Assembly: GCA_904501915.1 (NCBI GenBank)
Contig: CAJGCV010000114.1
Location: forward strand, 1-5,143
DNA length: 5,143 nucleotides
Source of the DNA: an uncultured Akkermansia sp.
GTDB taxonomy: Bacteria; Verrucomicrobiota; Verrucomicrobiia; Verrucomicrobiales; Akkermansiaceae
Reading direction: 5' to 3'
This document shows positions 1 to 5,075 of the stretch, piece by piece. The position numbers and the translations under genes are program-made. Each line of letters opens with the position of its first letter. Positions within the stretch are counted from its first letter, which is position 1. The notes beneath the pieces were generated by a model. That model was not told the origin of the DNA and ran no database searches. It worked only from the letters and a program-made list of their open reading frames with translations.

Positions 1-71
1 AGCGCTATTTTAGAGTGCTTATAAATTTACAAAAATACATTTTTTATGACACTGAGTATTCTTAGTCTGAC

Positions 72-96
72 ATTCAATGGCTTAACTTCATTGAAT
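72..96. repeat. Inverted repeat, 8-bp arms, in the leader region
   Basis: Arms attcaatg (72-79) and cattgaat (89-96) are perfectly complementary around a 9-base AT-rich spacer. No T-run follows on either strand, so it is not a standard terminator. It could be a regulator binding site or an RNA hairpin in a transcript entering from the left. The surrounding 1-140 stretch is AT-rich, and I find no gene in it on either strand. Confidence 0.4.
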
Positions 97-133
97 CGAG
101 CCAAACCGGAAATAAACACCAGCAAATCTGAAA

Positions 134-161
134 CAGACCCACTTCCCACTTCGTACCTCAC
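134..161 (-). repeat. Degenerate heptamer tandem repeat tract, copy 1
   Basis: Read on the minus strand, this is a run of about four 7-base units with cores such as acgaagt and gggaagt. The + strand shows acttccc (141-147), acttcgt (148-154) and acctcac (155-161) in register, with a weaker unit at 134-140. The core resembles, in opposite orientation, the units just after typA (2078-2112): both hold acttcgtac/gtacgaagt. The tract ends directly against the hairpin at 161-184. Confidence 0.55.
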
Positions 162-184
162 TTTGCGCTTTTCAAAGCGCAAAG
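161..184. promoter_or_regulatory. Perfect 10-bp inverted repeat upstream of typA (possible operator)
   Basis: Arms ctttgcgctt (161-170) and aagcgcaaag (175-184) are perfectly complementary around a 4-base centre (ttca). No T-run follows on either strand, so this is unlikely to be an intrinsic terminator. Its centre coincides with the candidate -35 box of typA at 169-174, a position suited to an operator. Operator function is inferred from placement only. Confidence 0.45.
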
Positions 185-197
185 AGTGTGCTAGACT
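169..197 (+). promoter_or_regulatory. Candidate extended -10 promoter for typA
   Basis: A -35-like TTTTCA (169-174, 4 of 6 matches to TTGACA) is followed after 17 bases by TAGACT (192-197, 4 of 6), preceded by TGC, which makes an extended -10. Transcription would start near 204, giving a leader of about 39 bases. A competing -10-like TATATT (230-235) lies 7 bases before the ATG but has no -35 partner. The matches are moderate, so this is a candidate only. Confidence 0.35.
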
Positions 198-214
198 CTG
201 CGGCGCAGCCGCAG
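198..214 (+). other. Short GC-rich hairpin in the typA leader
   Basis: ctgcggc (198-204) and gccgcag (208-214) form a perfect 7-bp stem with a 3-base loop. It lies about 28 bases before the typA start codon. If transcription begins near 204, only the downstream part is in the mRNA; an upstream promoter would include all of it. A T-run (234-239) follows too far away for a normal terminator. Confidence 0.4.
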
Positions 215-242
215 TATGTGGCGGTAAGGTATATTTTTTGTT

Positions 243-2078
243 ATGAGTGACCCGAGCAAATTCCGCAATCTGGCGATTATCGCCCACGTTGACCATGGTA
301 AGACAACACTGGTGGACCAGCTGCTTAAGGCTGGTGGTACTTACCGCGAGAATCAGGAGGTGCAGGAGCGCGCCATGGACTCCATGGATCTGGAGCGCGA
401 GAAGGGTATCACGATTAAGGCGAAGAATACGTCAATTCACTGGAATGATTACACGATTAATATTGTGGATACGCCGGGGCACGCAGATTTCGGTGCTGAG
501 GTGGAGCGAGTGATGAAGATGGTGGACGGCGTGATTCTGGTGGTGGATGCCTACGAAGGCCCGCAGGCGCAGACGCGCTTTGTGCTGCGCAAGGCACTGG
601 AGGAAGGCCTGCTGCCCATCGTTGTCATCAACAAGATTGACCGCCCGCATGCCGACGCGATGAAGGTGCACGACCAGGTGCTGGAGCTGCTGCTCGACCT
701 GAATGCCACAGAGGAACAGTTCGAGGCCCCCTTTGTGTACGGCTCAGCCCGCGACGGCTACTTCATGAACAGCCCGGAGGGTGAAGCACCGGTGGATTGC
801 ACCCCGCTGCTGCACCAGATTGTGAAGCATATTCCCGCCCCGAAGGATGCCGACCCCGACAAGCCGTTCAAGATGCTGATTTCCAATATCGACTGGGATG
901 ACTATGTGGGTCGCGTGGCTGTGGGGCGTATCACCAGCGGCCGCGTACAGAAAGGCGACTCGCTCTACCTGCTGCGCCAGGATGGTTCCCGCGTGCAGGC
1001 CAAAGTAACCAAGCTTTTCGAATACAGTGGTCTGCAGACCACTGACTCCACCGTGGGCGAGGCCGGCAACATCATCGGCCTTTCGGGGTTCGAGGATGTG
1101 GATATCGGCCAGACGCTGACGGCTGACCCCGAGGGTGAGCCCCTGCCCTTTGTGACGATTGAGCCGCCGACGGTGCAGATGGAGTTCAGCATCAACGATG
1201 GCCCACTGGGTGGCCGCGATGGCAAGAACGTGACCAGCCGCGTGATTCGCGACCGCCTGATGCGCGAAATGCGCACCAATATCTCCATCAAAGTGGAAGA
1301 TACCGATCTGGCCGGCGTATTCAGCGTTTCTGCCCGCGGTACCATGCAGATTGCTATTCTGGTGGAACAGATGCGCCGCGAGAATTACGAGGTACTCGTC
1401 TCCCGCCCGAAGGTGATTGTGCGCGAGATTGACGGCGTAAGCTGCGAGCCCTTCGAAACCGTCTTCATCGAAGTGCCGGATGAATGCGCCAACGGCACCG
1501 TGCGCATCCTGGGCAACCGCCGCGGCATTCTCGAAAACATGGAGACCAACGGCAGCGGTCGCACCACCATACAGGCGACGATTCCGACCCGCGGTCTCAT
1601 CGGCTTCGAATTCGAGCTGGTGAACCTCACCAGCGGCCACGGCATTTTCTCCCACCTCTTCAAGGAATATGCTCCCTACGCCGGAGAAATCACTACCCGC
1701 CAGACCAGCACCCTTATTTCCATGGAAAACGGCATTGCTCGTCCCTACGCCCTGCAGGCTATGGAAGAGCGCGGGTCCCTCTTCATTTCCCCGGGCGACG
1801 AGGTGTATGAAGGCATGATTGTGGGCGAAAACCCGAAGAATATTGATATCCCTGTAAACCCGACCCGCGAAAAGCACCTCACCAACCACCGCTCTGCCAC
1901 CAAGAACGATTCGATTCAGCTTACACCGCCCCGCGTGTTCTCGCTGGAGCGTGCCATTGAGTACATCGAGCCGGATGAGCTGGTGGAAGCCACGCCGCAC
2001 TTCATCCGCATGCGCAAGCGTATTCTGGATGCCACCGCCCGCAAGCGCGCCGGTATTCAGGAAGCAAACCTGGGATAA
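243..2078 (+). CDS. typA: Translational GTPase TypA/BipA
   Basis: TypA/BipA is a ribosome-binding GTPase of the EF-G/LepA superfamily; in other bacteria it supports 50S subunit assembly and growth under stress or cold. At 611 residues it has the normal family length. All GTP-binding motifs are visible: AHVDHGKTT (14-22), GITI (55-58), DTPGH (76-80), NKID (130-133) and SA (168-169). EF-Tu-like domain II starts near 206, EF-G-like domains III and V follow to about 480, and the TypA-specific C-terminal domain closes the protein with EEVYEGMIVGE-like (as DEVYEGMIVGE), LTNHRSA and DELVEATPHFIRMRKRIL. The ATG at 243 places FRNLAIIAHVDHGKTT at the usual distance from the N-terminus. No well-placed Shine-Dalgarno is present; taagg (225-229) is about 13 bases away. 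A DUF456 gene follows after 33 bases and probably shares the transcript. Confidence 0.97.
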   Translation: MSDPSKFRNLAIIAHVDHGKTTLVDQLLKAGGTYRENQEVQERAMDSMDLEREKGITIKAKNTSIHWNDYTINIVDTPGHADFGAEVERVMKMVDGVILVVDAYEGPQAQTRFVLRKALEEGLLPIVVINKIDRPHADAMKVHDQVLELLLDLNATEEQFEAPFVYGSARDGYFMNSPEGEAPVDCTPLLHQIVKHIPAPKDADPDKPFKMLISNIDWDDYVGRVAVGRITSGRVQKGDSLYLLRQDGSRVQAKVTKLFEYSGLQTTDSTVGEAGNIIGLSGFEDVDIGQTLTADPEGEPLPFVTIEPPTVQMEFSINDGPLGGRDGKNVTSRVIRDRLMREMRTNISIKVEDTDLAGVFSVSARGTMQIAILVEQMRRENYEVLVSRPKVIVREIDGVSCEPFETVFIEVPDECANGTVRILGNRRGILENMETNGSGRTTIQATIPTRGLIGFEFELVNLTSGHGIFSHLFKEYAPYAGEITTRQTSTLISMENGIARPYALQAMEERGSLFISPGDEVYEGMIVGENPKNIDIPVNPTREKHLTNHRSATKNDSIQLTPPRVFSLERAIEYIEPDELVEATPHFIRMRKRILDATARKRAGIQEANLG

Positions 2079-2112
2079 GTACGAGGTACGAATTCCGAAG
2101 TACGAAGTGTTA
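2078..2112 (+). repeat. Degenerate heptamer tandem repeat tract, copy 2
   Basis: Five 7-base units fill exactly the space between the last base of the typA TAA stop and the A of the next ATG. Units start at 2078, 2085, 2092, 2099 and 2106. The first and fourth are identical (agtacga), the second differs at one base (ggtacga), and the third and fifth are more diverged. The tract makes up the whole intergenic spacer, so it also forms the ribosome-entry region of the downstream gene. Confidence 0.7.
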
Positions 2113-2624
2113 TGCTGACTGAGTTCTGGAATTGGCTGGCGGGGGTGGATTACCTGAGCGGGGCGCTGTATGTGGCGGCGGGGCTGCTGTATATTGCGGG
2201 CTTCATGGGGGCGGTGCTGCCCTACCCCGGTTGTCTGGTGGCGCTGGGTGGCAGTGTGTGCTACGCCGTGGCCGCAGGCGAGCCCTACCCTGCCTGGTGG
2301 TTCTGGTGCATACTGGCCGGACTGGCGGTGTTCGGTACGCTGGCAGATAACATCACCACGGCGCTGGGCGCCCGCAAATTCGGCGGCAGCAAGCAGGCCT
2401 TCTGGGGCAGCATGATTGGGCTTTTTGTGGGGGCATTCTTCATCTTTCCCTTCGGCATCATCATAGGCCCTTTCCTGGGGGCATTCATTGCCGAGCTGCA
2501 TTTCCAGCGCAAAACCGCCCGGGACTCCGCAAAATCAGGCCTCGGTGCCACACTGGGGCTGCTCGCAGGGGTGCTCGCCAAGCTCATCGTCATGGGTCTC
2601 ATGCTCGTGCTCACGGTAATGTGA
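2112..2624 (+). CDS. DUF456 family multi-pass membrane protein
   Basis: A 170-residue, very hydrophobic protein matching the DUF456 pattern. Predicted membrane segments lie near residues 15-36, 40-55, 61-80, 97-127 (long, possibly two) and 143-168. The family signature is the stretch ARKFGGSKQAFWGSMIGL (87-104), followed by the glycine/proline-rich FPFGIIIGPFLGAFIAEL (112-129) and the helix GLGATLGLLAGVLAKL (143-158). Residues 129-142 form a charged loop. It is an inner-membrane protein of unknown function; no catalytic residues stand out. It starts 33 bases after typA, and the only terminator comes after it, so the two are probably co-transcribed. No Shine-Dalgarno precedes the ATG, because the spacer is entirely heptamer repeat. 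The family call is fairly secure; any role in ribosome or envelope biology would be a guess. Confidence 0.85.
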   Translation: MLTEFWNWLAGVDYLSGALYVAAGLLYIAGFMGAVLPYPGCLVALGGSVCYAVAAGEPYPAWWFWCILAGLAVFGTLADNITTALGARKFGGSKQAFWGSMIGLFVGAFFIFPFGIIIGPFLGAFIAELHFQRKTARDSAKSGLGATLGLLAGVLAKLIVMGLMLVLTVM

Positions 2625-2658
2625 GTGAATAGAGCAGAAGTGTATAATGAAAAAATTT

Positions 2659-2682
2659 AAGCGGGCGAGTGCCCGCTTTTTT
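2659..2682. terminator. Bidirectional intrinsic terminator between DUF456 gene and aroD
   Basis: aagcgggc (2659-2666) and gcccgctt (2671-2678) form an 8-bp stem with loop gagt, followed by a T-run to 2682 on the + strand. On the minus strand the same stem is followed by a T-rich stretch (complement of 2650-2660). It can therefore stop the typA-DUF456 transcript from the left and the aroD transcript from the right, as expected between convergent genes. Confidence 0.88.
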
Positions 2683-2704
2683 GGCTGCTGCTGCAGGAAG
2701 CTTT

Positions 2705-2739
2705 TTCAATAGTCAATGGTCACTTGTCAATAGTCAATT
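2705..2739 (-). repeat. Degenerate heptamer tandem repeat tract, copy 3, overlapping the aroD stop
   Basis: Five 7-base units in register on the + strand start at 2705, 2712, 2719, 2726 and 2733. The core is gtcaat plus one variable base (gtcaata, gtcaatg, gtcaatt); the middle unit is gtcactt. On the aroD sense strand the unit reads attgact. The tract begins inside the aroD coding region and runs 15 bases past its stop (2720-2722), so the final residues of the protein are encoded by repeat units. Confidence 0.75.
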
Positions 2740-3424
2740 CCATCGCATCCAGGCTCTGGCGGCAGAGGGAGGCGGACCACTGGCCGGGGGCAGTGGGCGT
2801 ATCGCCCAGGTAGCCGTAGACCAGACAGGCTCCGTGCTGGGCATAGAGGAGACGGCTGACTGCCCCGAGGGAACCCATGCCCATGACGGTGGTGGTGCCG
2901 GTGGCGCAGCGCAGCAGTTCCACGCCCACCATCATGTCCTCGGCGCTGTGCAGGCGGAAGGCAAACTTTGCCACATCTGCCCCCAGGGCGCGGGCGGTCT
3001 GCTCCTTTTCCAGCAGGGATTCCAGGCTGGGTGTTTGTTCGAAATCGTGGGCAGAGGCAATGGTGACGACCCCTGCGGCGCGGGCTTCAGCAAGCAACCC
3101 GGCAGCTTCTTCGAGACGCGCTATCTCCCAGTCCAGCGCAGCCGCCAGGGGAAGCAGCGCACGGGCTATGGAAACGCGTTCTGCAGTATCCATGGGCCGC
3201 AGACCGCCCTCACTCTCGTGGCGCACAGTAACCAGCACGGGGCGACAGCAACGCATCTGCGCCAGCGCAGCCCAATCTGTATCAACAGGGAGACCATCGG
3301 CGCGCAGCTCCACCACATCGCAGGGCAGCGTTTCCGCCGCACAGGCTGCCTGCCAGGCATCGACTGTGGAAACAGAACCCACCACAAGCGGGCGAGTGAG
3401 GGAAAGGCGGGGCTGCGCGTTCAT
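2720..3424 (-). CDS. aroD: Type I 3-dehydroquinate dehydratase
   Basis: Cytoplasmic enzyme that dehydrates 3-dehydroquinate to 3-dehydroshikimate, the third step of the shikimate pathway to aromatic amino acids, through a Schiff base. The 234 residues fit the type I TIM-barrel family (about 220-250). Visible motifs are ELRAD (39-43), TVRHESEGG (66-74, with R68 and E72), DWE (98-100), SAHDF (124-128, catalytic H126), the Schiff-base lysine K153 in ADVAKFA, MGMGSLGAVSR (181-191, substrate-binding R191) and TAPGQ (211-215, Q215). The active site looks complete. No other shikimate gene is in the window, so it is a single-gene unit, convergent with the DUF456 gene and divergent from the Minf_1886-family gene. 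The start is set by the family N-terminus and a promoter ending 9 bases upstream; there is no Shine-Dalgarno. The C-terminal residues come from a heptamer repeat. Confidence 0.94.
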   Translation of the reverse strand: MNAQPRLSLTRPLVVGSVSTVDAWQAACAAETLPCDVVELRADGLPVDTDWAALAQMRCCRPVLVTVRHESEGGLRPMDTAERVSIARALLPLAAALDWEIARLEEAAGLLAEARAAGVVTIASAHDFEQTPSLESLLEKEQTARALGADVAKFAFRLHSAEDMMVGVELLRCATGTTTVMGMGSLGAVSRLLYAQHGACLVYGYLGDTPTAPGQWSASLCRQSLDAMELTIDK

Positions 3425-3433
3425 ACGCGGCGT

Positions 3434-3462
3434 ATTTTATACCAATTACCCTTTGCTGGCAA
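3434..3462 (-). promoter_or_regulatory. aroD promoter, predicted to give a leaderless mRNA
   Basis: On the minus strand TTGCCA (complement of 3457-3462, 5 of 6 matches) is followed after exactly 17 bases by TAAAAT (complement of 3434-3439, 5 of 6). Only 9 bases separate the -10 box from the aroD ATG, so transcription should begin within about 1-4 bases of the start codon. No Shine-Dalgarno would fit. A short palindrome, TTGCTGGCAA (3453-3462), overlaps the -35 box. Confidence 0.65.
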
Positions 3463-3484
3463 GCGAATATGCAGTTATTTGCTA

Positions 3485-3513
3485 TTGCGTCGCGGGCGGG
3501 TACATGGTAGCAT
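3485..3513 (+). promoter_or_regulatory. Candidate extended -10 promoter for the Minf_1886-family gene
   Basis: TTGCGT (3485-3490) and TAGCAT (3508-3513) are 17 bases apart, and TGG directly before the -10 gives the extended -10 form. The -10 ends 6 bases before the ATG at 3520, so initiation would fall on or next to the start codon. The individual boxes are weaker than those of aroD. The G-run at 3514-3518 is too close to the ATG to be a normal ribosome binding site. Confidence 0.4.
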
Positions 3514-3519
3514 GGGGGC

Positions 3520-3903
3520 ATGGCACAGAGCTTTGAGGATGCAGTGGAGCAGATTTTGATGAAAACGGAGGATTATCCGGCAGATGCGTATTTCTTTATC
3601 CGCGCGGCGCTGGATGCCACGGTGGAAAAGTGCCGCAAACCTGCGGAGAATCCGCACTTGAGCGCGGAGGAGCTGTATTTCGGTTTCTGCAGTTACGCGC
3701 TGGAGGAGTATGGACCGCTGGCCATGGCGGTGATGGAACAGTGGGGTATCACAGAGTCCACCCATGTGGGGGACATGGTGTATAACCTGATTGAGGTGGG
3801 GGTATTCGGCAAGCAGGAGGGCGATAAGCGTGAACAGTTTGACGGGCTTACACCGGTAACAACACTACTGAACGCACCATACGAGACAATTGATTCCAAC
3901 TGA
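3520..3903 (+). CDS. Minf_1886 family conserved protein (Verrucomicrobia/Planctomycetes type)
   Basis: A 127-residue soluble protein with no signal peptide or membrane segment. It matches my memory of the Minf_1886 family, whose members share an N-terminal F-x3-V-x-I block with an AY-F helix (here FEDAVEQIL, 5-13, and DAYFFIRAALDAT, 22-34), then EELYFGFCSYALEEYGPLA (50-68), a WGI motif (75-77) and a D-x-V-x-NLIE-x-G-x2-GKQ block (84-98). Function is unknown; no enzymatic motif is visible. The fold is probably mostly helical until about residue 100, with an acidic and polar tail. It is the first gene of a two-gene unit: the deiminase-family gene starts 8 bases after its stop. The start at 3520 is supported by the conserved N-terminus and the promoter just upstream. 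Family membership is from pattern recall, not a search. Confidence 0.78.
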   Translation: MAQSFEDAVEQILMKTEDYPADAYFFIRAALDATVEKCRKPAENPHLSAEELYFGFCSYALEEYGPLAMAVMEQWGITESTHVGDMVYNLIEVGVFGKQEGDKREQFDGLTPVTTLLNAPYETIDSN

Positions 3904-3911
3904 TTGAAACG

Positions 3912-4952
3912 ATGAGCACGGTACCGATGCAGGGAAATGAACTACGCTGGCCTGCAGAGTGGGAGCAGCAGGTGGCGGTGTGGCTTTCATGGCCGCACCG
4001 GGATGACCTCTGGCAAGGCGGTCTGCAGGAGCTGCACAGCCGCTATGCCGAGCTGGCAGCGGCCATTGCGCAGGAGGCCGAGGTACGCATCAACGCCGCC
4101 GCACCGCTGCATGCAGGGATTGAGCGCCTGCTGCGCGAGCGCGGAGTGCAGCGTTTTGCGCTTTACGACCACCCGACGAATGATGTATGGTGCCGCGACC
4201 ACGGCCCGATTTTTGTGCAGCGGGCAGATGGCGGCATGCAGCTGGCGAACTGGACTTTCAACGCCTGGGGCGGCAAGTTCGCCCCGTGGGATCTGGACAA
4301 CGAAGTACCTGCCCGCATAGCCGCCAGTCTGGGGCTGCCTCAACTCTGCAGTGATATTATTCTGGAGGGTGGCGCCATCGAAGGCAATGGCGAGGGACTG
4401 GTGCTCACCACTGAGGCGGTGCTCCTGAACCCGAACCGCAACCCGCAGTTCACGAAAAAGGATATTGAGGCTGAGATGCACCGCCTGCTGGGCACCACGC
4501 ATGTGTTCTGGCTGGGCAGTGGCATCGAGGGCGATGACACGGACGGTCACATTGATGATATGGTGCGCTTTGTGAACCCGGAAGCGGTGGTTTCCATCGT
4601 GGAGCCCGATGCGCACTCCCCGCATTACCGCGCGCTGGCAGAGAATAATGAGCGCCTGCAGGATTTGCGCACACCTTCCGGCCACCGGGTGGAGGTGATT
4701 CCGCTGCCTATGCCGCAGCCGCTCGTGGCGCAGGATTGGCGGCTGGAGCAACTGCCGGCCAGCTATGCGAATTTCCTGATTTGCAACGGCAGCGTGATTG
4801 TACCCATTTTCATGCAGAAGCGCGAGGACGACCGTGCGCTGGGGATTCTGCGCGAGGCTTTCCCGGGCCGCCGTGTGGTTGGCATCGATGCCCGCCGCCT
4901 GGTGATTGAAGGCGGCGCTATTCACTGCATCACCCAGCAGCAACCCAAATGA
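3912..4952 (+). CDS. Agmatine deiminase family protein (PAD_porph)
   Basis: Guanidino-group-modifying enzyme of the pentein superfamily. Agmatine deiminase converts agmatine to N-carbamoylputrescine and ammonia, a step of putrescine synthesis; other members act on peptidyl-arginine. At 346 residues it is slightly short for AguA (about 365-380). Visible motifs are PAEWEQQVAVWLSWPHRDDLW (roughly 14-34), DVWCRDHGP (91-99), FNAWGGKFAPWDLDNEVP (116-133), EGGAIEGNGEGLVLTTE (152-168), NPNRNP (173-178), the catalytic DDTDGHIDD (208-216, with H213) and GGAIHCITQQ (334-343), where C339 is the nucleophile. The catalytic set appears complete. AguA enzymes usually have DxWxRDTGP and a longer loop after NAWGG; here the segment has C94 and H97 and the loop is short, so the substrate is less certain than the chemistry. 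No aguB partner is visible. The ATG at 3927 is an alternative start. No Shine-Dalgarno is seen, so translation may depend on coupling. Confidence 0.9.
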   Translation: MSTVPMQGNELRWPAEWEQQVAVWLSWPHRDDLWQGGLQELHSRYAELAAAIAQEAEVRINAAAPLHAGIERLLRERGVQRFALYDHPTNDVWCRDHGPIFVQRADGGMQLANWTFNAWGGKFAPWDLDNEVPARIAASLGLPQLCSDIILEGGAIEGNGEGLVLTTEAVLLNPNRNPQFTKKDIEAEMHRLLGTTHVFWLGSGIEGDDTDGHIDDMVRFVNPEAVVSIVEPDAHSPHYRALAENNERLQDLRTPSGHRVEVIPLPMPQPLVAQDWRLEQLPASYANFLICNGSVIVPIFMQKREDDRALGILREAFPGRRVVGIDARRLVIEGGAIHCITQQQPK

Positions 4953-4959
4953 AATTCAA

Positions 4960-4987
4960 AATGATTAATGATTAGTGATTAATTAAA
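4960..4987 (+). repeat. Degenerate heptamer tandem repeat tract, copy 4
   Basis: Units aatgatt (4960-4966 and 4967-4973, identical), agtgatt (4974-4980) and a decayed aattaaa (4981-4987) lie in 7-base register, starting 7 bases after the stop of the deiminase gene. Its form (a-r-t-g-a-y-t) resembles the unit on the aroD sense strand (attgact, agtgacc). No intrinsic terminator is visible between this gene and the intron end at about 5004. Confidence 0.65.
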
Positions 4988-5003
4988 TAGTCTCTATCGT
5001 CAA

Positions 5004-5070
5004 ATCGAGTAGGGGGACTTTCGTCCCCCTCTCACACCACCGTACGTGCGAATTACCGCATACGGCGGTT
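5004..5070 (-). ncRNA. Group II intron domains V and VI
   Basis: Domain V is the 34-base hairpin at 5036-5069 (minus strand). It shows the characteristic CCGTATGCGG and CGCACGTACGG arms and two-base bulge. At the position of the usual AGC catalytic triad it has CGC. Domain VI follows: AGGGGGAC and GTCCCCCT (complements of 5023-5030 and 5011-5018) pair over a GAAA loop, then the unpaired adenosine at 5010, the expected branch point, and CTCGAT to the 3' end. The structure looks intact, with no broken arm in either domain. Confidence 0.85.
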
Positions 5071-5075
5071 TCCAA

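Noticed and set aside
1..19. Possible stem agcgct/agtgct at the left edge, like the end of a terminator
   Set aside because: Six pairs including a G-T pair, no following T-run, and the left side is cut by the window edge.
46..246. 66-codon open frame ending in an ATGA overlap with the typA start
   Set aside because: The 4-base overlap looks like translational coupling, but the frame passes through a heptamer array and two hairpins, has no ribosome binding site, and encodes nothing recognisable.
744..2501. 585-codon open frame antisense to typA and the DUF456 gene
   Set aside because: It lies opposite two well-supported genes, crosses their boundary, and its histidine/alanine/arginine-rich translation shows no domain. 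It is a side effect of GC-rich codon use.
2643..2648. Perfect TATAAT just before the terminator at 2659-2682
   Set aside because: No -35 partner or extended -10 is present, and a transcript from it would end after about 28 bases.
2669..3559. 296-codon open frame antisense to aroD
   Set aside because: aroD on the other strand has every catalytic motif. This frame starts inside the terminator and runs through the aroD promoter, with no recognisable domain.
3987..4943. 318-codon open frame antisense to the deiminase gene
   Set aside because: It mirrors a gene with complete family motifs and shows no domain of its own.
5011..5030. GC-rich hairpin that resembles a terminator for the deiminase gene
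   Set aside because: No T-run follows on the + strand; position, GAAA loop and bulged adenosine identify it as intron domain VI on the minus strand.
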